Source: an uncultured Victivallales bacterium (GTDB lineage Bacteria; Verrucomicrobiota; Lentisphaeria; Victivallales; UBA1829). From it: a DNA stretch of 64,000 nt. The notes under the pieces were generated by a model, which saw only the letters and a program-made list of their open reading frames with translations, searched no databases and was not told where the DNA came from. The first letter of the stretch is position 1, and each line of letters begins with the position of its first letter. The stretch covers positions 1-64,000 of the forward strand of contig CALXRI010000012.1 in NCBI GenBank assembly GCA_944390795.1, in the 5' to 3' direction. A program made the position numbers and the translations under genes. Shown here piece by piece: positions 16,508-23,552 of the stretch.

Positions 16508-18679
16508 TCATTCCACCTCGGCCAGAATCAGGAGAGTCGCCACGGCATAATCTTTCGAAGATGCGCTGAACGTGTAATCCGGATTTCCCTGCCGGTTGTT
16601 TCCGATTCCGACATCCGGCGCGGCGGCGCGGAAATTGTTCAGAGCGAAAACGGTCTGCTTCAGTCTGTAGTTGTGAAGCTGGAAGGAGCCGTAGCCGTCA
16701 TGCAGGGAGGTTCCCGTGTCGCCGAAATCGAAAGTCTGGTCCGACGCCCCCGGAACATTTGCGGAGTTCTTCTGGGTATAGTTGCCGCTCCAGAATTCAA
16801 TGTTGCCGTCCTCGAACTTTCCGCTCGACAGTCCCGGCACATTGCTTTTCACATACAGGTTTCTGACGGTCTGCTGAAAAAAGATCTTTCCCGCCGCCGT
16901 CGGCACCCCGAGTTTGGCGATTTCCTGCGTGAAGGGATCCATTGAGGCATATGCGAAACGCTCTCCGCCGTTTGCGCCGACAAGATACATGAAATAGCCG
17001 ATGGATTTCACCTTTTTCCCCGCCAGTTTCCGACTGTTGTCCTGCAGATACGCGGGAAATCCCCCGCTCCAGACGTTCTTCGCATTGACCGCATAGACGA
17101 TTTCCATGTTTCCCGCTTCCGGGACAAGACGGTCCAGCGTGCTTCGGATGGAAATCGGAACGGAGGCGCGGAACGCTCCGGCGGGCAGATTGTTCTCATT
17201 CACCAGATTGGTTGTGACATTATGATTCCATGCGTAGCGGACCATGTATGGAGAAACCACCTTCGCGCTGGAAAGAATGGCGCACTTTCCTCTGAGAACG
17301 ACGTCCGCGGGATAAAAGACATGGTCGAGTCCGGCAATTTCAAAATACTTCGGCGCCTTGCCGTCCCGTGTTCTGAGTTCCTTTGCATTGCGGAACGTGA
17401 CAACGGCCCTGCCGTTTTCCATTTTCAGACTCTCGAAGAAGGGGGAGTCAGCCACCAGATCCTTCCGCCCGTAAGTGTGCTTCAGGGCAAGCAGCGCCAG
17501 ACGGGCGCCGACATCCTTTTTATTCAGCGGATGAATATTGCGGAAGTTTCCGATGTCATTGATGACGGCCATTGCGGCATTGGGATCCTCGTCGGCAAAT
17601 CCCTGCTGCGCCTCCCAGAGAATGGGAAGACGGAAGGGGGAGCCGTAATTGAACGGGGCGAGCTGAACAAAGTAAAACGGCATATCCGGCTTGCCGAACT
17701 CCTTCCGCCAGGATGCGACAAGCGCTTTCATCTTGTCCTTGTAAAGCGCGCCGTCTCCGACATTGGCGCATCCCTGATACCAGATCGCGCCCTTGAAGGC
17801 GAACTTCAGAAGAGGATGAATCATCGTATTGAACAGAACGGCAGGCTGCTGCTGGCTGATGAAACGCAGTCCGTTCGGAAGGACAGGCAGATCGGGGAGG
17901 ACCTGTCCTGCGGCAACGGCCTTCCTGGCGTCGGCGACCCATTTTTCCATATCCTCGATCGCCTTTTTGTATGCCGCCGCGCTCTGCGGGGTTCCCGGAA
18001 CATTGACAAGGAGCGTATTGTAGATATTTTTCAGGGAGGGCTGCGTCGAAAAGCCGTAAATGCCGGTCCAGGGTTCAATCCGCGTGCCGCCCCAGTTGAC
18101 CGAGATGAGTCCGATCGGCACATTCAGCTCCCTGCAGAGATCGCGCCCGAAGAAATACCCGACGGCCGAAAAGGTCCCGGCATTCCGGGGCGAGCAGACC
18201 TGCCAGGTCTTTCCGGGAATGTCATCCTGCGGTTTCATGGAGGCGCGGTAGAGTCTCCCGTCAAACAACCGAAGCATGGGAACATCGGCATTCTTCTGTT
18301 CCTCCACGGCATTTTCCGTCTTTGCCAGACTCCACTCCATGTTGGACTGGCCGGAACAGATCCAGACATCTCCCGTCACCACATTGGCGAACGTCAGCTG
18401 ATTTTTCCCTTTTACGGTCAAGACTTCCCCCTTGGAGTCGGCTTTCATCGGATCCAGCGTAACCATCCAGCGCCCATCCTTTGCCGTAACGGTTCTGGAC
18501 TGGCCTTTGAACGACACGGTAACGCTCTCCCCGTTGTCAGCCGTTCCCCATAGATTCGCCGGGGCATCCCGCTGCAGCACCATGCAGCTGCTGAAAAAAG
18601 CGGGCATTTTCACATCCGCGCCGGCGGAAAATCCCAGCAGAACGGCGCTCGAAACAAGCAGAATTCCACTCCATTTCAT
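16508..18679 (-). CDS. Exported sialate O-acetylesterase
   Basis: A 723-residue SGNH-type carbohydrate esterase of the sialate O-acetylesterase family, which removes O-acetyl groups from sialic acids so that glycans can be cleaved. A signal peptide occupies about residues 1-20 (ILLVSSAVLLGFSAG). The nucleophile is S112 in SGQSNMEW, after an N-terminal beta domain beginning MPAFFSSCMVLQR; NWGGTRIEPWT and IWYQGCANVGDG are further family blocks. It is longer than common members and ends in about 150 residues of unassigned beta-rich sequence. The ATG at 18679 follows AAGGAAG. The predicted promoter (18911-18938, minus strand) leaves a long leader of about 220 bases. Confidence 0.88.
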   Translation of the reverse strand: MKWSGILLVSSAVLLGFSAGADVKMPAFFSSCMVLQRDAPANLWGTADNGESVTVSFKGQSRTVTAKDGRWMVTLDPMKADSKGEVLTVKGKNQLTFANVVTGDVWICSGQSNMEWSLAKTENAVEEQKNADVPMLRLFDGRLYRASMKPQDDIPGKTWQVCSPRNAGTFSAVGYFFGRDLCRELNVPIGLISVNWGGTRIEPWTGIYGFSTQPSLKNIYNTLLVNVPGTPQSAAAYKKAIEDMEKWVADARKAVAAGQVLPDLPVLPNGLRFISQQQPAVLFNTMIHPLLKFAFKGAIWYQGCANVGDGALYKDKMKALVASWRKEFGKPDMPFYFVQLAPFNYGSPFRLPILWEAQQGFADEDPNAAMAVINDIGNFRNIHPLNKKDVGARLALLALKHTYGRKDLVADSPFFESLKMENGRAVVTFRNAKELRTRDGKAPKYFEIAGLDHVFYPADVVLRGKCAILSSAKVVSPYMVRYAWNHNVTTNLVNENNLPAGAFRASVPISIRSTLDRLVPEAGNMEIVYAVNAKNVWSGGFPAYLQDNSRKLAGKKVKSIGYFMYLVGANGGERFAYASMDPFTQEIAKLGVPTAAGKIFFQQTVRNLYVKSNVPGLSSGKFEDGNIEFWSGNYTQKNSANVPGASDQTFDFGDTGTSLHDGYGSFQLHNYRLKQTVFALNNFRAAAPDVGIGNNRQGNPDYTFSASSKDYAVATLLILAEVE

Positions 18680-19136
18680 CTTGCATCTTCCTTAATTTCA
18701 TCAGTTTTTCTGTTCCGGATTCCTCCGTATTCCCGGGGAAGCATTGCCCGGAGGCAAACTCCGGCAGCGTCTTCCGGAGCCGGTCCGCAAACAGGCGGCG
18801 CAAAGAAAAATCCGGCTCATGGGAAGACTTCCCGCCTGATTGGTCAGCATGTGCGGCGGCACAGGTGACAACAGACAGGAAAGCTCCGCATAATTTCCCC
18901 TTTCTTTATTATTATAACCGCAAGCCTGGCATTGGCAAGCTGTCAAAAGAGTTTTCCGTCTGTTTTCATTCGGAATGCGGCAGAAAGAGATTCTTTTCCG
19001 CAGGCCGGCCTGCGAAATACGAGGATTTCCGGATGATGGGTTTTCGCACTCTGAAAATTGTTCGTTGGAAAATCGCGCTTCTCTCTTGCGAAATCGCATG
19101 GAGGCGGTATATTGCAGAAACCATCTGGAGTTTGGA
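18680..19136. other. 457-base divergent intergenic region
   Basis: It holds a minus-strand promoter for the esterase gene (TTGCCA 18933-18938, 16 bases, TATAAT 18911-18916) and a plus-strand promoter for waaG (TTGCGA 19086-19091, 16 bases, TATATT 19108-19113). The esterase leader of about 220 bases has inverted repeats but no riboswitch I recognise. I see no convincing gene. Confidence 0.55.
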
Positions 19137-20276
19137 ATGAATCTGGCGTTTGTCATCTACCGGTATTTCCCGCACGGCGGACTTCAGCAGGATCTGGAAA
19201 AGATCGTCTGCGAAGCGATTTCGCGCGGGCACAAGGTCACAATTTTCGCCGGGGAATGGCAGGGGCCGCGGATCCCGTTTGCCAATCTTGAAATTCTCAG
19301 GCCGGCAGGTTTGACGAAGTCGGAAAAGATCGCGAGTTTCGAGCTGAAGGCGTTCCGCAGGTTCGCAAGAAAGAAATTTGACGCGGTCATCGGATTCTCG
19401 CTCATGCGCGGTCTGGATGTGTATTTCGCGGGAAACGACGCATTTCCCGTGGAGCTGCCGAAGCCGGGCTTCTGGCACCACCTTCTATCACCGCACTACC
19501 GGATTGAACTCAAGCAGGAACGCGAGGTTTTCGCACCGCATGCGAAAACGAAAATTCTGTACCTGACAGAATCGCAGAAACGCGAATTCATCCGGATCTA
19601 CCATACCCCGGAAGAACGCTTTCATCTGCTCCCGCCGGGAATTTCCGAGGACCGCAGACGTCCCGAGGACCGGAGAAAGCTGGAAAAAATCAGGGAGGAA
19701 ATCCGGAAGGAGTTCCGCCTGGAACAGGACAGTCTCCTGCTGCTGCAGGTCGCATGCAACTTTACGGACCAGGGCGTCGACCGGACCCTTCAGGCGTTTG
19801 CCGCTCTGCCGGACACGCTGGCATCCCAATGTCATCTTCTGATTGCGGGCAGCGACACTTCCGGAGCCCGCCTTGAAAAACTGGCAGGGAGCCTGAAAAT
19901 CTCCGGGCGCACGACATTCGCCGGCTGGCGCGACGATATCGGCAATCTGATGTTTTCCTCCGATCTTCTGCTCTGTCCCGCGCGGGCGCGGTCCGCGGGC
20001 AGCGTTCTGGTCGAAGCCATCGCGGCGGGACTGCCCGCCATCTGCACGGAACGATGCGGTTATTCCACGTTCACGGCGGAAAGCGGCGGAGTGGTCCTCA
20101 CGGAGCCCTTTGCGCAAAATGATCTGAACCACATGCTGGAAGAACTGGTGCTGTCTCCCGATCTGATTGCGGAAATGAAAAGCGCCACGATCTCCTATGC
20201 CGCCGGATTCAATCTCTATCACCGGCAGCGGAAAGCCGTCGACTTCATCGAGGAGAATTTCCCGTGTGCGAAATGA
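19137..20276 (+). CDS. waaG: LPS core glycosyltransferase, WaaG (RfaG) type, GT4
   Basis: A 379-residue GT4 glycosyltransferase closely resembling E. coli WaaG (374 residues), which adds the first glucose to heptose II of the LPS inner core at the cytoplasmic face of the inner membrane. Matching blocks are YRYFPHGGLQQD near the N-terminus, RGLDVYFAGN, LPPGISEDR, LLQVACNFTDQGVDR and EAIAAGLPAICTERCGY. The ATG at 19137 follows GGAG. The next gene, waaP, overlaps its end by 13 bases, the same order as in enterobacterial core loci. No heptosyltransferase is in the window, so the acceptor is inferred. Confidence 0.88.
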   Translation: MNLAFVIYRYFPHGGLQQDLEKIVCEAISRGHKVTIFAGEWQGPRIPFANLEILRPAGLTKSEKIASFELKAFRRFARKKFDAVIGFSLMRGLDVYFAGNDAFPVELPKPGFWHHLLSPHYRIELKQEREVFAPHAKTKILYLTESQKREFIRIYHTPEERFHLLPPGISEDRRRPEDRRKLEKIREEIRKEFRLEQDSLLLLQVACNFTDQGVDRTLQAFAALPDTLASQCHLLIAGSDTSGARLEKLAGSLKISGRTTFAGWRDDIGNLMFSSDLLLCPARARSAGSVLVEAIAAGLPAICTERCGYSTFTAESGGVVLTEPFAQNDLNHMLEELVLSPDLIAEMKSATISYAAGFNLYHRQRKAVDFIEENFPCAK

Positions 20277-21070
20277 TGCTTGACACCCCCTTCAGAGAAT
20301 GCTGGGCGGACCGCGATCCCTTTGCCGAGGCGTTCCGGCTGGACGGAGAAAGTTTCCGCCGGGTCAAAAGCCGCCACACCTTCCGTTTTGAAGCGGAAGG
20401 AAAGGGATATTTCGCCAAACTCCATCACGGATGCGGCTGGAAGGAAATCTTCAAAAACCTTCTTCAGTTCAAACGACCGGTCCTCGGAGCGGACAATGAA
20501 TACCATGCCCTGCTGCATCTGAGACGCATCGGCGTCGACACCATGACGCCCCGCGCCTACGGAATGCGCGGGAAAAATCCGGCCAGGCTCCAGTCCTTCC
20601 TGATTACGGAGGAACTGACCGACGTCATCAGTCTGGAAGACCTGTGCCGCGACTGGAAGGAAAAAACGCCGGAATTCCGCCTCAAATCCGCCCTGATCCG
20701 CAAACTCGGCGGCATGACGGGGAAAATGCACAGAAGCGGACTCAACCACCGCGACTGCTACATCTGCCATTTCCTGCTGAAGAAGGCAACGGCATCGTCT
20801 CCCGATCCGGTTCTTCATGTGATTGACCTTCATCGTGCGGAAATCCGCGGACGCGTGCCCTACCGTTACCTGGTCAAGGACGTCGCGGGGCTTTTCTTCT
20901 CCTCCATGGACACGGGAATCACGTCCCGCGACATTCTGCGGTTCATCCGCGCATACTCCGCGCGACCGCTGCGGCAGGAACTCGCCGCAAACAGAAGATT
21001 CTACAAGGATGTCAGGAAAGCCGCGCGGAAGCTTTACAGAAAAGAATTTTCAAAAGAGGCGCCGCTGTAG
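20264..21070 (+). CDS. waaP: LPS core heptose(I) kinase WaaP (RfaP)
   Basis: A 268-residue protein kinase-like enzyme of almost the same length as E. coli WaaP (265), which phosphorylates heptose I of the LPS core. The match runs end to end, with TFRFEAEGKGYF, KEIFKNLLQFKRPVLGA, NHRDCYICHFLL carrying the catalytic aspartate, and VIDLHRAEIRGRVP. A GTG at 20264 sits 8 bases after GGAG and overlaps the end of waaG by 13 bases; an ATG at 20273 is farther from the ribosome-binding site. Its 3' end overlaps the convergent kinase gene by 37 bases. Confidence 0.92.
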   Translation: MCEMMLDTPFRECWADRDPFAEAFRLDGESFRRVKSRHTFRFEAEGKGYFAKLHHGCGWKEIFKNLLQFKRPVLGADNEYHALLHLRRIGVDTMTPRAYGMRGKNPARLQSFLITEELTDVISLEDLCRDWKEKTPEFRLKSALIRKLGGMTGKMHRSGLNHRDCYICHFLLKKATASSPDPVLHVIDLHRAEIRGRVPYRYLVKDVAGLFFSSMDTGITSRDILRFIRAYSARPLRQELAANRRFYKDVRKAARKLYRKEFSKEAPL

Positions 21071-21810
21071 GCGGGATTGCACGTTTCATACTTCCGGAGA
21101 ACTTCCAGTTTCTGGACGTCGGAAAGTCCGAGCGGCTGGAAGAAGGCTTTTAAATCGGCAACGGCTTTTTCTGCGCGCAGCGCCGAATCGGGAAGAAGCT
21201 TCACGGTGGCAAGGTCAATCCAGACAATCCGCATCTCCTTTCCGGATCCGTGCCAGAGAAAGTTGCGCGGATGCGCGCCGCCGTGGCAATAACCGTTCCG
21301 ATGAAGCTGTGCCAGCATCTCCATCAGTTTCAGACAGAAAACCATCATGTCGGGGGCGCCGTATCCCGGCCCGTCGCAGCCGCGGCAGAAATAAGATCCG
21401 TTGCGCGTGTCCGCGACAAAGCGCGTTATCATGAAACTGGAACTCAGCCACCAGACGGATCTCCGTTCCCCGTAAGCCAGCACCTCGGCCGTCGGAATCC
21501 CCAGATTCCGCACCGTCTGATACCCCTCCGCCTCCCGGCGGGCAAGAGACCCGCGCAGAAAATAACGCAGGAAACGCTGCTCGTAGTAGGATTTGATGAC
21601 CACGGCGCCGGAATACAAGTCAGGCGGGCATGCTGCCTTGTAAACAGATTTGCTCCGGGTTTTCCAAAGCTGCTCGGAGTCAAAATCCGGATGCTCCAGC
21701 AGCCAGCGGAAAGCGTCGCGGAAGTCCTCCCGCACCCAGGTCCAGGAATGAAAGCAGGAGGGATCGGCATTGGGCGATCCGGTGATATGGCAGATACGTG
21801 GCGTAGTCAA
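21034..21810 (-). CDS. Lipopolysaccharide kinase (InaA/KdkA-like) family protein
   Basis: A 258-residue protein of the LPS-kinase branch of the protein-kinase fold. The likely catalytic loop is HRNGYCHGGAHPRNFLW, where the usual HGD is HGG, and the metal-binding aspartate is in VWIDLATVKL. The HGG change could lower activity or shift the base. The start is a TTG at 21810, five bases after a strong AAGGAGG, and there is no early in-frame ATG. It converges on waaP with a 37-base overlap and is divergent from another kinase-like gene at 21996. A role in phosphorylating core sugar (Kdo or heptose) is inferred. Confidence 0.75.
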   Translation of the reverse strand: MTTPRICHITGSPNADPSCFHSWTWVREDFRDAFRWLLEHPDFDSEQLWKTRSKSVYKAACPPDLYSGAVVIKSYYEQRFLRYFLRGSLARREAEGYQTVRNLGIPTAEVLAYGERRSVWWLSSSFMITRFVADTRNGSYFCRGCDGPGYGAPDMMVFCLKLMEMLAQLHRNGYCHGGAHPRNFLWHGSGKEMRIVWIDLATVKLLPDSALRAEKAVADLKAFFQPLGLSDVQKLEVLRKYETCNPAYSGASFENSFL

Positions 21811-21902
21811 GATGTCCTCCTTTTTTCATGCGTCCGGGTCGTGAAAGGCCGCGGACGGAGCATTTACTAATGGCACGCTTTTTGAAAAAATCTAATATGA
21901 TA

Positions 21903-21932
21903 TTGGAAAAAAAGCCTTTTTTATGCTATATT
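21903..21932 (+). promoter_or_regulatory. Predicted promoter for the 21996 kinase gene
   Basis: TTGGAA at 21903-21908 and TATATT at 21927-21932, spacer 18 bases, about 60 bases before the ATG. Confidence 0.5.
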
Positions 21933-21995
21933 CGTCCGTGAAACGGGACCAGGCGCTTTTTCCTGTTCCCGAAAGAAAGATGCGGGAGAGAGAGC

Positions 21996-22736
21996 ATGCT
22001 GCGCGAACTGCTTGTCACGTTAATGGACTGCCGCGGGACGAACGGAAATTACCTGTTCGGGAAAGGACGGTTCGTCCTGCGCGGATTTTCCGCAGACCCC
22101 TCTTTCGAACTGGCGAAATGCACTGTCATCAAGGATTCCAAAACCACCACCACGGGATGCGCGCACGGACTGTTCCTCAAACGGTACAACAGCCGGGGCA
22201 TCTGGCGCACGCTCAAACGCTCGGTCCAGCTGCCGCGCGCCTACGAATGCCTCGCCGCGGCGATCCGGCTCCGGCAGGCGGGAATCGCGACTCCGCTTGT
22301 TCTGCTCGCCTCGCGATATTACCTGATTACGGAAGCCCTGCCGGAAGACACTGTCTTTCTGAACAGAAAGCCGGAACTGGCGGCAGACGCGGCGGACGTC
22401 ATCGCGAAAATGCATGACAGCGGAATCTATCACGGGGACCTCAACCTGCGCAACATCTACTTCCTGGACGGAAAATACGGATTCATCGACCTGGATTCCG
22501 CAAAAATCTTTCCGAAAGGCATTCCGAAGACACTGAGAAGAAGAGATCTGGCGCGTCTCATTTCCTCCTGCGCCATCGAATATCTCTGGCGCGGGAAGCC
22601 GCTCTCCGATGCGGAGCTTGACAGCATGACGGATGCGCTCGCAAGCCGTTACAGGGAAAAAACAGGAATTGATACCGCCGGTCCGGAACTCAGGGCGCGC
22701 ATCCGGTATCTGATCCGCCGGAAGCGTCGACACTGA
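21996..22736 (+). CDS. Lipopolysaccharide kinase InaA-family protein
   Basis: A 246-residue LPS kinase-like protein. The catalytic loop is SGIYHGDLNLRNIYFL with the HGD motif intact, and the magnesium-binding aspartate is in FIDLDSAKIF. The N-terminal lobe has GLFLKRYNSRG, where the lysine probably binds ATP. Together with waaP and the 21034 protein it makes three kinase-fold LPS proteins within 2.5 kb, so several core positions may be phosphorylated. The ATG at 21996 follows GGGAGAGAGAG. A weak hairpin with a U-tract lies just downstream. Confidence 0.8.
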   Translation: MLRELLVTLMDCRGTNGNYLFGKGRFVLRGFSADPSFELAKCTVIKDSKTTTTGCAHGLFLKRYNSRGIWRTLKRSVQLPRAYECLAAAIRLRQAGIATPLVLLASRYYLITEALPEDTVFLNRKPELAADAADVIAKMHDSGIYHGDLNLRNIYFLDGKYGFIDLDSAKIFPKGIPKTLRRRDLARLISSCAIEYLWRGKPLSDAELDSMTDALASRYREKTGIDTAGPELRARIRYLIRRKRRH

Positions 22737-22744
22737 ATCGGCTC

Positions 22745-22764
22745 GGGCGCATTCGCCGTTTTTT
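22745..22764 (+). terminator. Possible terminator after the InaA-family kinase gene
   Basis: GGCG and CGCC form a short four-base-pair stem around CATT, followed by GTTTTTT. The stem is short, so this is tentative. Confidence 0.4.
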
Positions 22765-22789
22765 CCTTCCGCATGAACCGTATCCCGCC

Positions 22790-22817
22790 TTGACTTCTCC
22801 CCGTTTCAGATTATACT
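22790..22817 (+). promoter_or_regulatory. Predicted promoter for the exported ADH-like protein gene
   Basis: TTGACT at 22790-22795 and TATACT at 22812-22817 with a 16-base spacer, about 55 bases before the ATG at 22873. Confidence 0.6.
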
Positions 22818-22872
22818 ATTGCAGTTTTCTGTAAATTTTCGAATGAAACCCGGAATCGGGAGGAGTGGAATC

Positions 22873-23475
22873 ATGAAAAAATATCTGCTGACCGCATCGG
22901 CCGCCGCACTGCTCGGCATCGCAGTGCTGGCGCTTCACGCCGCCGGAGGAACCTCTGCGGAATGCACGGTGTTTTCCTCGGCAGGAAACGCGGAGGCGGC
23001 AATGGGGGGAAATGACGTGCAGATCGAAGTTCTGCAGTCCCGCGTATGCCGCGACACGCGCAGACATGGCGAGAACTGTTATGTGCAGGAAATCATCGGA
23101 AGGGTTGTTTCCACTGGGAAACAGGCGGGAAATCTGCATGCCGGCGACTGCGTCGGCCTGCGCGGGCGCATCACACCGTGCGGAACGTGCTCCGAATGCA
23201 AAGCTTCGCGCCCCGACGCCTGCCTCAACAGCGGACTGGTCTGCCCGGAAAACTGCCGTCTTCACGCGGGCGCCTGCCGCAACCGGATTGTGACGGCCGG
23301 GGACAATGTTGTCAAAGTCTCCGCGACGGAAAAAGCGGAACAGATCTTTCCCCGTCTCTGCACCGGAACGCACCGCTGCCCGGTGTTCCGATGCCGCGAT
23401 TCGGCAAATGACGCAAGTCTTCCGGGAGGCGTCCGGCACTGCCGCGGACGGAGACACGGCGGACACTGCCGCTGA
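22873..23475 (+). CDS. Exported, truncated zinc alcohol dehydrogenase-like (GroES-domain) protein
   Basis: A 200-residue cysteine-rich protein with a signal peptide (residues about 1-29, MKKYLLTASAAALLGIAVLA). Residues 47-174 align by eye with the N-terminal catalytic domain of cinnamyl-alcohol-dehydrogenase-type MDR enzymes such as YahK: NDVQIEVLQSRVC, EIIGRVVSTG, HAGDCVGLRGRI and the later NRIVTAGDNVVKVS and LCTG segments. The structural zinc cysteines C103, C106, C109 and C117 keep the family spacing exactly. The catalytic-zinc cysteines (C59, C163) remain but the histidine of the GHE motif is missing, and the whole NAD-binding domain is absent. The gene has a good promoter and GGAGG-type ribosome-binding site, so it does not look like random debris, though a decaying pseudogene is the main alternative. 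Confidence 0.7.
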   Translation: MKKYLLTASAAALLGIAVLALHAAGGTSAECTVFSSAGNAEAAMGGNDVQIEVLQSRVCRDTRRHGENCYVQEIIGRVVSTGKQAGNLHAGDCVGLRGRITPCGTCSECKASRPDACLNSGLVCPENCRLHAGACRNRIVTAGDNVVKVSATEKAEQIFPRLCTGTHRCPVFRCRDSANDASLPGGVRHCRGRRHGGHCR

Positions 23476-23552
23476 ACGCTCCGGAACCAGTCCGGCAAAC
23501 ATCGTCCTGCGGCAATGAAACCCTTCACTCCCACAAATTCAAGGATGGAATC

